Source: Candidatus Bathyoplasma sp. NZ
GTDB taxonomy: Bacteria; Bacillota_I; Bacilli_A; MAG-NZ
Direction of reading: 5' to 3'
NCBI GenBank assembly: GCA_013332095.1
Contig: JABENI010000017.1
Location: forward strand, 1-32,008
DNA: 32,008 nt
The notes beneath the pieces are model-generated. The model was given only the letters and a program-made list of their open reading frames with translations, was not told where the DNA came from and did not search any database. Below, piece after piece: positions 8,284-16,665 of this stretch (position 1 is the stretch's first letter; each line of letters starts with the position of its first letter). The translations under genes and the position numbers were made by a program.

Positions 8284-9357
8284 CTACAGTAAATCATAAA
8301 CACCTATTACTTTAACCATAGCACATTTCGCCTTTAATTTTTCTAACATTTTTTTAGCTTCGGTAGTTGAAATATCTCCCTCTACTTCTGTATAAAAATA
8401 ATATCCCCAGGCTATTCCTTTTACTGATCTTGATTTAATATTGTTTAAACTAAAGCCGTGTTTCGCAATTAAATGCAAAATATCAACTAATCCTCCGCTC
8501 TCAGAGTCATCATCAACGGTAAAGATTAAACTGAATTTTGAAGCACTTTCTCTTCTTTCTTTCTTTAGTACAATAAATTTAGTTTGGTTATCATCTGAGG
8601 TATTTATATTACTAACTAATATTTCTAAATTGTGAACTTCTGCTGTTTCTTTTGAACCAATGGCAGCAATCGTATAATCATTTTTTTCTTCTACTAATTT
8701 AGCACTTAAAGCAGTATTTCCATAAGGTATCAACTCAAATTGATAATCTGCTAAAAACTTCTCACTTTGGTGTAGTGCTTGATGATGAGAGTAAACTTTT
8801 TTAATATTTTCAATTTTTGTTCCTTTAATAGCTAACAAATTCTGTTTAATATTTATGCTAAACATTGCATTGATCTTCAAATCGTATTTAAAAAGTAAGT
8901 CCAGCACTTCTCCGACTTCACCGGTATACGAATTTTCAAAAGGGATAACTGCTGTTTCTACTTCCCCTTTATTTACTCCGATAATAGCAGCTTCGAAAGT
9001 ATTGTATTTTTTTATTTGATTATTTGGATACATTTTTTTTAAAGCAAGGTAAGAGAAAGCACCTTCAGTTCCTTGAAATCCCACAACCCCTTTAGTTAAA
9101 AGGGAATTTTGATACGCTTTAGAATTTTCCATCGTTTTGCTTAAAAAATCTTTGTAAAACGGTTTTAAACTGTCTTCTTTTAAATACTCAAGATTTTTAT
9201 TTAACATTTCTGCTTCTCTTTTTGGATCAAAAACTGCTAATCCATTTTCTACTTTGTAGGCAATGACCTTTTTTACTGCTGCCATTCTCTCTTCGTATAG
9301 CTGGGCAATTTCTCTATCTACTTTATTAATTTTTTTTCTAGCTTCATTTAGTTTCAT
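8284..9357 (-). CDS. pheA: Bifunctional chorismate mutase / prephenate dehydratase (P-protein)
   Basis: The 357-residue protein has three parts. Residues 1-85 form an AroQ-type chorismate mutase helix bundle (starting KLNEARKKINKVDREI). Residues 90-268 form the prephenate dehydratase domain, with VGFQGTEGAFS, the ENS motif at 141-143 and the conserved TKF at 259-261. Residues 272-357 form an ACT domain (HGFSLNNIKSRS) that in this family binds phenylalanine for feedback control. It converts chorismate to prephenate and then to phenylpyruvate. It is divergent from the aro operon. GAGGA lies before the ATG, and a plausible promoter (TTGAAG-16-TAAAAT, 9411-9438) sits about 55 bp upstream. No terminator is obvious after the gene. 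Confidence 0.96.
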   Translation of the reverse strand: MKLNEARKKINKVDREIAQLYEERMAAVKKVIAYKVENGLAVFDPKREAEMLNKNLEYLKEDSLKPFYKDFLSKTMENSKAYQNSLLTKGVVGFQGTEGAFSYLALKKMYPNNQIKKYNTFEAAIIGVNKGEVETAVIPFENSYTGEVGEVLDLLFKYDLKINAMFSINIKQNLLAIKGTKIENIKKVYSHHQALHQSEKFLADYQFELIPYGNTALSAKLVEEKNDYTIAAIGSKETAEVHNLEILVSNINTSDDNQTKFIVLKKERRESASKFSLIFTVDDDSESGGLVDILHLIAKHGFSLNNIKSRSVKGIAWGYYFYTEVEGDISTTEAKKMLEKLKAKCAMVKVIGVYDLL

Positions 9358-9410
9358 TATTGTTCCTCACTTATAAAACATTTTATTAATCTTAACATAT
9401 TTTATTAATA

Positions 9411-9438
9411 ATTTTATCGTTTTTTTTTTAACCTTCAA
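9411..9438 (-). promoter_or_regulatory. Probable pheA promoter
   Basis: On the minus strand, -35 TTGAAG (9433-9438) and -10 TAAAAT (9411-9416) are 16 bp apart. The leader to the pheA start would be about 45 nt, with no T-box or attenuator seen. Confidence 0.5.
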
Positions 9439-9500
9439 TTAAACAAACAGTAAAATTGTTCACTGCGATAAGATTTAAAAAACATTTTAAAATGAAATTC

Positions 9501-9529
9501 TTGATTTTTTTCTATATCTGTAGTATGAT
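9501..9529 (+). promoter_or_regulatory. aro operon promoter
   Basis: -35 TTGATT (9501-9506) and -10 TATGAT (9524-9529) are 17 bp apart. The start point near 9536 gives a leader of about 205 nt before aroB, long enough to hold the leader peptide and the terminator described separately. Confidence 0.75.
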
Positions 9530-9566
9530 ATATCAAACGTTACACTAACGTCGGGAGAGATTCGTT

Positions 9567-9641
9567 ATGAAAAGTTATATATTATCTAAACAGACAACTG
9601 AAAAATTTTATTTTTATTACTATATTACGCCTTTATACTAA
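9567..9641 (+). CDS. Leader peptide of the aro operon attenuator (24 residues)
   Basis: A ribosome site (GGGAGAG, 9553-9559) sits seven bases before ATG 9567. The encoded peptide is 24 residues and its second half is FYFYYYITPLY, with seven aromatic codons in eleven. Across the peptide there are six Tyr and two Phe. Such a cluster ahead of a terminator is the signature of ribosome-mediated attenuation, where scarce charged tRNA stalls the ribosome and lets polymerase read on. The regulated operon makes Tyr and Phe precursors and ends with tyrA, which fits the codons. The stop codon overlaps the 5' arm of the following hairpin (9630-9640). Too short for routine gene callers; the peptide itself probably has no other function. 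Confidence 0.78.
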   Translation: MKSYILSKQTTEKFYFYYYITPLY

Positions 9642-9679
9642 ACAAGGTTATTTTTCAAATAACAAATATAGTATAAAGG
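9630..9679 (+). promoter_or_regulatory. Leader hairpin between leader peptide and terminator
   Basis: CCTTTATACTA (9630-9640) pairs perfectly over 11 bp with TAGTATAAAGG (9669-9679). Inside the loop is a second stem, GTTATTT / AAATAAC. The 5' arm covers the last codons and stop of the leader peptide, so a ribosome positioned there would block it. This makes the hairpin a likely switch element, though which fold is anti-terminating is not resolved by eye. Confidence 0.7.
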
Positions 9680-9716
9680 AAAAACACAATCTAAACAGTT
9701 AGAATGTGTTTTTTTT
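9680..9716 (+). terminator. Attenuator terminator ahead of aroB
   Basis: AAAAACACA (9680-9688) pairs with TGTGTTTTT (9705-9713), a single A-A mismatch follows, then TCTAA / TTAGA closes a four-base loop. Eight T follow directly (9709-9716). It lies between the leader peptide and aroB, so it would cut off the whole operon when formed. Confidence 0.82.
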
Positions 9717-9740
9717 ATTAAAAAAAAGGAGGCTTAAGCG

Positions 9741-10739
9741 ATGAAATTAACAGTTAATTTAAAAAATAGTAGTTACCCCATTTATATCCGAGAAAATATT
9801 TTAACAGAAATCAATGAATACGTTGACTTAAACCGCAACGTAATAATTATTACCGATGACAAAGTTCCCCGTATTTACGCAAAAAAAGTATTAGAACAAT
9901 GTTTAAATGGATATATTTATACTGTCCCCTCAGGTGAAATAGCTAAATCATTTAAGTCCTATACCGAGATACTAGAAGATTTAATCGAAAAAAACTTTTC
10001 TAGAAAAGACTTAGTAATTGCAGTAGGTGGTGGAGTGTGTGGAGATTTAGCAGGATTTGTTGCTGCTTCCTATATGCGAGGGATTGACTTTGTAAACGTG
10101 CCAACAACTATTCTTTCACAAGTTGACAGTAGTATCGGTGGAAAAGTTGGAATCAACGCTTGTGGCAAAAAAAACATGGTCGGTGCCTTTCACCAACCAA
10201 AAGTTGTCTTTATTGATATCACCACCCACCAAACTTTAGACAAACGTCAAATAAGCAACGGTTTAGCCGAACTGATTAAACATGGCTTAATTTTCGACAA
10301 AGATTTATTTAACGACTTAAAAACGGAAAATATTTTCAAAAATATCGATGAGTACATCTACCGTTCATTATTAGTCAAAAAACAAATAGTAGAACTTGAT
10401 GAAAACGAAAGTGGTTTACGAAAATGTTTAAATTTCGGTCATACTATTGGACACGCAATCGAAAGTTACTATGGCATGGACCAGTATTTACACGGTGAAT
10501 CAGTGGCAATTGGCATGGTTCAAATCACCAAAGATGCTGAAATAAGAAATGAAATAATTAAAGTCCTGCGTAAATACAATTTACCAACCGAAGTCGAGTA
10601 CGACAAAGAAAAATTATATCAACTTATTCTTCACGATAAAAAAGCCCATGATGGCAAAATTAGTTTAATTATCTTAGAAGAGATAGGTATATTTAAAATA
10701 ATCGAAATAGAGATTAATAAAATAGTCAATTATTTATAA
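9741..10739 (+). CDS. aroB: 3-dehydroquinate synthase
   Basis: The 332-residue protein is close to the usual AroB length. It has the NAD-binding AVGGGVCGDLAGFVA segment (94-109), PTTILSQVDSSIGGKVGIN (121-139) and the metal ligands Glu177 (GLAELIKHG), His234 (NFGHTIGHAIE) and His251 (LHGESVAIGM). It converts DAHP to 3-dehydroquinate, the second step of the shikimate pathway, in the cytoplasm. A strong AGGAGG site precedes the ATG. It is the first gene of the operon, controlled by the attenuator in its leader, and is followed 9 bp later by aroC. Confidence 0.97.
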   Translation: MKLTVNLKNSSYPIYIRENILTEINEYVDLNRNVIIITDDKVPRIYAKKVLEQCLNGYIYTVPSGEIAKSFKSYTEILEDLIEKNFSRKDLVIAVGGGVCGDLAGFVAASYMRGIDFVNVPTTILSQVDSSIGGKVGINACGKKNMVGAFHQPKVVFIDITTHQTLDKRQISNGLAELIKHGLIFDKDLFNDLKTENIFKNIDEYIYRSLLVKKQIVELDENESGLRKCLNFGHTIGHAIESYYGMDQYLHGESVAIGMVQITKDAEIRNEIIKVLRKYNLPTEVEYDKEKLYQLILHDKKAHDGKISLIILEEIGIFKIIEIEINKIVNYL

Positions 10740-10748
10740 GGAGGAATT

Positions 10749-11849
10749 ATGAATACAACACTAGACAACTTAAAAATAAATTTATTTGGTGAATCACACG
10801 GACCGCTGATCGGAATAACCGTTGCTGGTTTAGCAAGTGGCATCAAATTAGATTTAAAACTTATCAATGATATGTTAGAACGCCGAAAGCCGAAAGGGAA
10901 AATCTCTACTCAGCGTCAAGAAAGCGATCAGTTTAAAATAGTAAGTGGTTACTTCAATGGCTATACTACCGGAACACCCCTGACAATTATTATTGAAAAC
11001 AAAGCCCAACAATCCAAAGATTATTCAAAAATCAAAGATATCTTAAGACCGAGTCATGCTGATTTTACGGCTTACGAAAAATACCAAGGTTTTCAAGATT
11101 ACCGTGGTGGTGGTCATTTTTCCGGTCGCTTAACTGCCCCAATAGTTGCTTTAGGAGCAATTGCCACGCAAATTTTAAATAGCCATAACATTAAAATCGC
11201 CACGCAAATTAAAAGTATTAAAAACATCCAAAATATTAGTTTTATCAATCAACAAAATTTAGAAACAAAGATTGATAGTTTAAACAAATTAAACTTTCCC
11301 GTTTTAGACCAAGAAATTAAAAATAAAATGCACGACTTAATATTAGCTACCGCTAAAAACCACGATTCTGTCGGCGGCACTTTAGAATCGATTATCATCG
11401 GACTAGACCCTGGATATGGCGAACCTTTTTTCAACTCCATTGAATCTAAATTATCGCATTTAATATTTTCTATCCCAGGGGTTAAAGGTATTGAGTTTGG
11501 GCTAGGATTTGCTATTACTAACTACTACGGTAGTGAGATCAACGATTCCTTTTGGATTGAACATAACTCCATCAAAACTAAAACTAATAATAACGGTGGT
11601 CTTAACGGCGGTATTAGTAACGGAATGCCTATTCTTTTAACTACCGCTGTTAAACCAACTCCTTCTATCTTTAAAGAGCAAAACACCGTAAATTATAAAA
11701 CTAAAGAAGAAACTAAATTTACTATTGAAGGAAGACATGACCCTGCTATTATTCACCGCGCAGCCGTTGTCCAAAGCAGTATGATTGCTATCGGTATTTT
11801 AGATACTATTATCTCCCGTGAAGGATATTTATGGATGGTGAAAAAATGA
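10749..11849 (+). CDS. aroC: Chorismate synthase
   Basis: The 366-residue protein contains the family signatures: LFGESHGPLIG at the N-terminus, RRKPKGKISTQRQESD (about 46-61) and the C-terminal EGRHDPAIIHRAAVVQSS. It removes phosphate from EPSP to give chorismate, using reduced FMN, as the last common step. An AAGGAGGA-type site precedes the start. Its TGA stop overlaps the likely aroE start as ATGA, pointing to translational coupling. It sits out of biochemical order, second in the operon. Confidence 0.97.
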   Translation: MNTTLDNLKINLFGESHGPLIGITVAGLASGIKLDLKLINDMLERRKPKGKISTQRQESDQFKIVSGYFNGYTTGTPLTIIIENKAQQSKDYSKIKDILRPSHADFTAYEKYQGFQDYRGGGHFSGRLTAPIVALGAIATQILNSHNIKIATQIKSIKNIQNISFINQQNLETKIDSLNKLNFPVLDQEIKNKMHDLILATAKNHDSVGGTLESIIIGLDPGYGEPFFNSIESKLSHLIFSIPGVKGIEFGLGFAITNYYGSEINDSFWIEHNSIKTKTNNNGGLNGGISNGMPILLTTAVKPTPSIFKEQNTVNYKTKEETKFTIEGRHDPAIIHRAAVVQSSMIAIGILDTIISREGYLWMVKK

Positions 11850-13087
11850 TTGGTCTCGTAGGAAAAAAATTACCTTATAGTTTTTCAAAAATCATTCATG
11901 AAAAACTATCTGAAGTAGATTATAAATTAATTGAACTAAATGAAAAAGAATTCGCTAATTTTTTCACTAAAAAAGAGTTTGAATTTGTTAATGTTACTAT
12001 CCCTTATAAAGAAGCTGTCTTTCCTCATTTAGACTATATTGACCCTTTAGCTAATAGAATTAAAGCTGTTAATACAGTGATTAATAAAGATGGTAAACTA
12101 CACGGTTATAATACTGATTATTACGGTTTTAAATATTTGTTAGAGAGAAATAATATAATAGTAAAAAATAAAAAAATATTAATTTTAGGTACAGGGGGAA
12201 CTAGTAAAACAATAACGGCAGTACTAACTGACCAAAAAGCAAAGAGTATTAGTTATGCTGGCATCGAAAAATTTTCTGAATGTTTACGTTATGAGGATTT
12301 AGAACAAACTACTGATTATCAGTTAGTAATTAATGCTACACCTGTTGGAACAACGCCAAATTTAGATAGTTTGCTAATCAATTTAGATTACTTTCCAAAA
12401 GTAGAATGTGTAATCGATGTTATTTATAATCCTTTAAAAACACACCTTTTAATTGAAGCAACTAAAAGAAATATCAAAGCAGTTAATGGTTTAGAGATGT
12501 TAATATCTCAAGCTTTTAAAGCTGCTCAGTTATTGAACCCTAAATTGACAGTTGAAAATTTACAAAAATTAGAAAAAGAAATCAAAGCACAGCAATACAA
12601 CATTGTTTTAATCGGCATGAGTACCTGTGGAAAAACTGCAGTTGGCATTCATATTTCTTCCCTTTTGAAAAAAAACTTTATCGATACTGATCGAGAAATT
12701 GTCACCAAAGAAAAAAAATCAATAGTTGATATTTTTGCAGAAAATGGGGAAAAATACTTTAGAAAAATAGAAAGTCAAATTGTTTTAGAAAATTCCCTGA
12801 AAAACGATTTAGTAATAGCTACCGGTGGTGGGGTTATTGAAAATGAATTAAATATTAAATATTTAAAACAAAACGGGGTTATTATTTTCATCCACCGCGA
12901 CTTAGAGTTACTCCTGCTCGCGACTGATCGACCATTATTAAAAAGTAAAGAAATTTTAACTGAACTGTATAATAGGCGTTTACCTATCTATCAAAAATAC
13001 GCTGATATCACAATTTACAATAATAATAGTATTAAAGAAGCCGTTTTAGGAATAAAGAGGTTCTATGATGAATATTTTAGTTATTAA
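11846..13087 (+). CDS. Shikimate dehydrogenase - shikimate kinase fusion
   Basis: With the start at ATG 11846 (ATGA overlap with aroC) the protein has 413 residues. ATG 11831 is in frame but lies inside aroC and is less likely. Residues 1-250 are AroE: YSFSK substrate loop, catalytic Lys55 (NVTIPYKEAV), Asn89 and Asp91 (GYNTDYYGF), and the NADP-binding GTGGTSKT at 115-122. Residues 251-413 are AroK: Walker A GMSTCGKT at 257-264, DTDREI at 280-285, ATGGGVI at 325-331 and the RPLL lid. It would reduce 3-dehydroshikimate and then phosphorylate shikimate, two consecutive steps on one chain. Both halves keep their key residues. Usually these are separate proteins. Confidence 0.94.
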   Translation: MIGLVGKKLPYSFSKIIHEKLSEVDYKLIELNEKEFANFFTKKEFEFVNVTIPYKEAVFPHLDYIDPLANRIKAVNTVINKDGKLHGYNTDYYGFKYLLERNNIIVKNKKILILGTGGTSKTITAVLTDQKAKSISYAGIEKFSECLRYEDLEQTTDYQLVINATPVGTTPNLDSLLINLDYFPKVECVIDVIYNPLKTHLLIEATKRNIKAVNGLEMLISQAFKAAQLLNPKLTVENLQKLEKEIKAQQYNIVLIGMSTCGKTAVGIHISSLLKKNFIDTDREIVTKEKKSIVDIFAENGEKYFRKIESQIVLENSLKNDLVIATGGGVIENELNIKYLKQNGVIIFIHRDLELLLLATDRPLLKSKEILTELYNRRLPIYQKYADITIYNNNSIKEAVLGIKRFYDEYFSY

Positions 13088-13511
13088 TGGTCCTAATTTA
13101 AATCTTTTAGGTTTAAGAGAAAAAAATATTTACGGAGACCAAAGTTACAACGACTTAGTAGATTTTATTAAAAAAATTTCTGTCCAAGAAAAGATTGAGG
13201 TTGAAGTATTTCAAAGTAATCACGAAGGTCAGATAGTTGATAAAATTCAAGCAGCATATGGTAAAATTGATGGCATATTAATTAATCCCGCGGCTTATAC
13301 CCATACTTCTATCGCCATCCTAGATGCCTTAAAAGCAGTCCAAATTAAAGTAGTTGAAGTCCATTTATCAGATATTTATCAAAGAGAAACTTTTAGACAT
13401 CATTCCTATATAAGTTTAGTCGCCAGTAAAACTTATTCTGGAGAGGGTTTTTTAGGATATCAAAAAGGTCTTCAATATTTAAAAAATATAATTTTGAAAG
13501 AGGAAAAATAA
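13068..13511 (+). CDS. aroQ: 3-dehydroquinate dehydratase, type II
   Basis: The protein (147 residues from ATG 13068) has the type II fold signatures INGPNLNLLGLRE, catalytic Tyr in KNIYG, INPAAYTHTS, the His of VEVHLSDI and RETFRHHS. It dehydrates 3-dehydroquinate to 3-dehydroshikimate. Two ATG codons are adjacent (13065 and 13068); the second is better spaced from AGAGG. The gene begins inside the end of the aroE-aroK fusion (about 20 bp overlap). Confidence 0.95.
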   Translation: MNILVINGPNLNLLGLREKNIYGDQSYNDLVDFIKKISVQEKIEVEVFQSNHEGQIVDKIQAAYGKIDGILINPAAYTHTSIAILDALKAVQIKVVEVHLSDIYQRETFRHHSYISLVASKTYSGEGFLGYQKGLQYLKNIILKEEK

Positions 13512-13512
13512 A

Positions 13513-14529
13513 ATGATAGTAACAATGAAAAAAGATACTCCTCAAGAAGAGGTCTTAAAATTAAAAAATGAATTAGAAAAATTGAATTTACAAACAAGAG
13601 ATATTACCGGTGACAACTATATCGTCTTCGGTATTGTCGGCGATACCACGATTTTAGATAAAAATTTTATCTTATCAAATCCCTACGTGGAAAATGTGAC
13701 TCGGGTGCAAGCACCATACAAAAAAGCCAACCGCTTATTTCATCCGGAAAACACAATAGTTGAAGTCGAAGGAATAAAAATCGGCGGTAATAATCCGATA
13801 GTTATAATCGGTGGTCCCTGCTCAATCGAAAGTGAAAAACAATTGATGGAGATTGCTAAAGAAGTTAAAAATGCCGGCGCTGTTATGCTTAGAGGGGGAG
13901 CTTATAAACCGCGTACTTCTCCTTACGCTTTTCAAGGTATGGGAATAGCTGGTTTACTGCTGATGGAAAAAGCTAAAAAAGAATATGGTTTGCCTTCCGT
14001 TTCCGAAATGATGGCGGTGGATAAAATAGATGAATTTATCGAACACTGTGATATTATCCAAATCGGTGCTCGAAATATGCAAAACTTTGATCTCTTAAAA
14101 GCCGTAGGTAAAACGAACAAACCGGTATTATTAAAAAGAGGTTTAAGCAACACCATCGAAGAGTGGTTAATGTCTGCTGAATACATTATGGCCGGAGGAA
14201 ATGAAAATGTAATTTTATGTGAACGTGGTATTCGCACATTTGAAAAATACACGAGAAATACCTTAGATTTAAGTGTTATTCCCATTATTAAGAAAAAATC
14301 ACATCTCCCGATTATTATCGACCCTAGTCATGCCACAGGAAAATGGGATTTAGTAGAATCAATGGCTCTAGCAGCGATTGCTGCTGGTGCAGACGGTTTA
14401 CTTATTGAAGTACACAACAAACCTGAAGAGGCGATGAGTGATGGACCCCAATCATTAAAACCCGAAAACTTTGCCAATTTAATTAAAAAAGGAAGAAAAA
14501 TTGCCGAAGTTTTAGGCAGAAAAATATAA
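13513..14529 (+). CDS. aroF: 3-deoxy-7-phosphoheptulonate synthase (DAHP synthase, type I-beta)
   Basis: The 338-residue protein has an N-terminal ferredoxin-like regulatory domain (about 1-70) and a TIM-barrel catalytic domain. The latter includes GGPCSIES with metal ligand Cys103, LRGGAYKPRTSPYAFQG, IGARNMQNFDLL, LKRGLSNT and IDPSHATGKWDLV. It condenses phosphoenolpyruvate with erythrose 4-phosphate, the committing step. In this family the N-terminal domain binds Tyr and/or Phe for feedback inhibition, which would complement the transcript attenuation proposed upstream. GAGGA precedes the ATG. The stop overlaps the aroA start by one base (TAATG). Confidence 0.95.
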   Translation: MIVTMKKDTPQEEVLKLKNELEKLNLQTRDITGDNYIVFGIVGDTTILDKNFILSNPYVENVTRVQAPYKKANRLFHPENTIVEVEGIKIGGNNPIVIIGGPCSIESEKQLMEIAKEVKNAGAVMLRGGAYKPRTSPYAFQGMGIAGLLLMEKAKKEYGLPSVSEMMAVDKIDEFIEHCDIIQIGARNMQNFDLLKAVGKTNKPVLLKRGLSNTIEEWLMSAEYIMAGGNENVILCERGIRTFEKYTRNTLDLSVIPIIKKKSHLPIIIDPSHATGKWDLVESMALAAIAAGADGLLIEVHNKPEEAMSDGPQSLKPENFANLIKKGRKIAEVLGRKI

Positions 14530-15794
14530 TGCGTGTCAAAATTAGTAATTCAAAAGTAAGTGGCACCGTCCAAATCCCCCCTTCTAAAAGTATGAGTCAC
14601 CGAGCAATAGTCCTAGCAAGTCTAGCAAAAGGTACCAGTAAAATTAGTAACTTAATTTTCTCTGATGATATTATTGCCACAATCGAAGCGATGAATTCAC
14701 TCGGAGCAAAAATTGAAAAACAAGGTAACGATATTACAGTAACCGGTATCGAAAACTTTAATTTAAATAAAAAATTAACTTTAAACTGTAACGAATCAGG
14801 ATCAACTTTAAGATTTTTAATTCCGCTTGCTTCGCTATTTGACCAAGAAGTTAAGTTTACTGGTCAAGGAAAATTATTAGAGCGTCCTCAAACTGTCTAT
14901 AACGACATTTTCAAAAAGCAAAATAAATACTTTCAACACAATAAGGATTCAATTGTTATTAAAGAAAAGCTCAGTGCCGGAACTTTCAAAATAGATGGCT
15001 CGATAAGTAGCCAATTTATTACTGGTTTACTGCTGACTCTGCCCTTTTTAAAAGAAGATTCCACTATTGAAATAACTGAACCTTTTGAATCTTCTTCTTA
15101 CGTTACTTTAACGATCAATTTAATGAAATTATTTTCTTTAAAAGTTGAACAAATAGATCCATTAACCTTTAAAATAAAAGGTAATCAACAACCGTTAGCC
15201 ACTGACTATTGCGTTGAAGGAGACTTTTCCCAATTAGCCTTTCACGCTGTTTTAGGAGCGATTAACAACGACTTGACACTCACCGGAATAGATCATAGTT
15301 CCAACCAAGGTGATAAAGTTATCATCGATATTTTAAAAAAAGCCGGCTGTAAAATTGCAGAAATTGAAAATGGCTACAAAATATACAAAAGTGATTTAAA
15401 AGCTCAGCTAATTGATTTAGCTGATTGTCCAGATTTAGGTCCTATTTTAACAGTGCTGGCTGCTTGTTCCGAAGGAACGACTGAATTCATCAATGCTGAG
15501 CGTTTAAGGATTAAAGAAAGCGACCGTATTTTAGCGATGGAAACTAATTTAAAAAAATACGGAATCGACTTTTCATCTACTGCTTCAACGATGACGATTA
15601 CCGGCGGAATTCTTAAGCAAAGTGCAGTTGTCGATAGTTTTAACGACCACCGAATTGCGATGAGTCTAACCGTTTTAGGAACAATTTTAGACGGTGAAAC
15701 AATAATTGAAGATGCGAATGCTATCACTAAAAGTTATCCCAACTTTTATCAAGTAATTAAAAATATTAAGGGAAGAGTTGAGACAATTGATTGA
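14529..15794 (+). CDS. aroA: 3-phosphoshikimate 1-carboxyvinyltransferase (EPSP synthase)
   Basis: The 421-residue protein has the two-domain EPSP synthase pattern: PPSKSMSHRAIVLASL with the shikimate-3-phosphate Lys at residue 20, NCNESGSTLRFLIPLAS, the central DHSSNQGDK, AERLRIKESDR and FNDHRIAMSLTVLG near the end. It transfers enolpyruvate from PEP to shikimate 3-phosphate. It shares one base with aroF (TAATG) and overlaps tyrA. Length and motifs are normal. Confidence 0.97.
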   Translation: MRVKISNSKVSGTVQIPPSKSMSHRAIVLASLAKGTSKISNLIFSDDIIATIEAMNSLGAKIEKQGNDITVTGIENFNLNKKLTLNCNESGSTLRFLIPLASLFDQEVKFTGQGKLLERPQTVYNDIFKKQNKYFQHNKDSIVIKEKLSAGTFKIDGSISSQFITGLLLTLPFLKEDSTIEITEPFESSSYVTLTINLMKLFSLKVEQIDPLTFKIKGNQQPLATDYCVEGDFSQLAFHAVLGAINNDLTLTGIDHSSNQGDKVIIDILKKAGCKIAEIENGYKIYKSDLKAQLIDLADCPDLGPILTVLAACSEGTTEFINAERLRIKESDRILAMETNLKKYGIDFSSTASTMTITGGILKQSAVVDSFNDHRIAMSLTVLGTILDGETIIEDANAITKSYPNFYQVIKNIKGRVETID

Positions 15795-16650
15795 GAAAAA
15801 TTCGAAATTTTTGATTATCGGCTTAGGGTTAATAGGTGGTTCTTATGCTCTTAATTTAAAAGAAAAAGGTCATACCGTTTACGCTATCGATATTTCAAAA
15901 AAAACTTTGGCATATGCCCTCAATAATAAAATTATCGATCAGGGAAGTTCTAATTTAACTGATTTTATCAATAAAGTTGATTATATTATTTTAGCAGTAT
16001 ATCCTCATTTAGTTTTAGACTATCTAAGTAAAATCGCCACAAAAGCAAAAAACAACTTAATCATAACTGATGTAACCGGAATTAAAGAAGCAATCGTCGA
16101 TAAAGCCGAAAAAATCTTACCTGATAATACCGAATTTATCGCTAGTCATCCGATGGCTGGTAAGGCAGTTGGTAGTATTTTTAACGCTTCCTTAAATTTA
16201 TTTAAAGATGCTAATTTTATCATTACCCCAACAACTAACTCTTCTCCTGAAGCAATTACCTTTTTAAAAGATTTAGCAACTACACTTGGCTTTGCTAAAA
16301 CAACTCAATTAATGCCAAAAATGCACGATAGGATGATTGCTTATACTTCGCAGTTAACCCACGCCATAGCAGTTAGTTTAATCAATGTTACCCCAAGTGA
16401 AGAAATCTTTAAATACTCTGGTGATTCCTTTAAAGATTTAACTAGAATCGCTGAAATTAACGAGGTCCTTTGGAGTGAACTGTTTTTAAACAATAAAAAT
16501 AATTTAGTTGAACAAATAGATACTTTTATCGATGAATTGACAGATTTACGGAACATTATTAATGATTGTCAAAAAGATAAATTATCGCAAAAGCTGATTA
16601 ATTCTACCATTTTAAAAAGAAAATTTAACGACCTTAAAAAAAAGGACTAA
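15778..16650 (+). CDS. tyrA: Prephenate dehydrogenase
   Basis: The protein of up to 290 residues begins with an NAD-binding motif (FLIIGLGLIGGSYA) and has the family's ASHPMAGKAVGS and the helical C-terminal half with AYTSQLTHAIAVSL. It oxidises prephenate to 4-hydroxyphenylpyruvate, the precursor of tyrosine. Start is TTG at 15778 or, with better spacing from GGAAGAG, TTG at 15787; both lie inside the end of aroA. It stops right after the catalytic domain, so the C-terminal ACT domain present in longer Bacillus-type enzymes is absent. Last gene of the operon, so tyrosine is the nearest end product. Confidence 0.94.
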   Translation: MRQLIEKNSKFLIIGLGLIGGSYALNLKEKGHTVYAIDISKKTLAYALNNKIIDQGSSNLTDFINKVDYIILAVYPHLVLDYLSKIATKAKNNLIITDVTGIKEAIVDKAEKILPDNTEFIASHPMAGKAVGSIFNASLNLFKDANFIITPTTNSSPEAITFLKDLATTLGFAKTTQLMPKMHDRMIAYTSQLTHAIAVSLINVTPSEEIFKYSGDSFKDLTRIAEINEVLWSELFLNNKNNLVEQIDTFIDELTDLRNIINDCQKDKLSQKLINSTILKRKFNDLKKKD

Positions 16651-16665
16651 TAAAGTCCTTTTTTT
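16637..16665. terminator. Bidirectional terminator shared by tyrA and argF
   Basis: A7-GGACT and AGTCC-T7 form a symmetrical hairpin with a five-base loop. It works as an A/T-tailed terminator on both strands. It overlaps the last codons of tyrA on the plus strand and the stop codon of argF on the minus strand, so the two convergent operons are separated by no extra DNA. Confidence 0.88.

Noticed and set aside
9536-9740. T-box or TRAP-type leader ahead of aroB
   Set aside because: No GGTGG-ACCGCG core and no run of GAG/TAG triplets; the leader peptide and terminator explain the region better.
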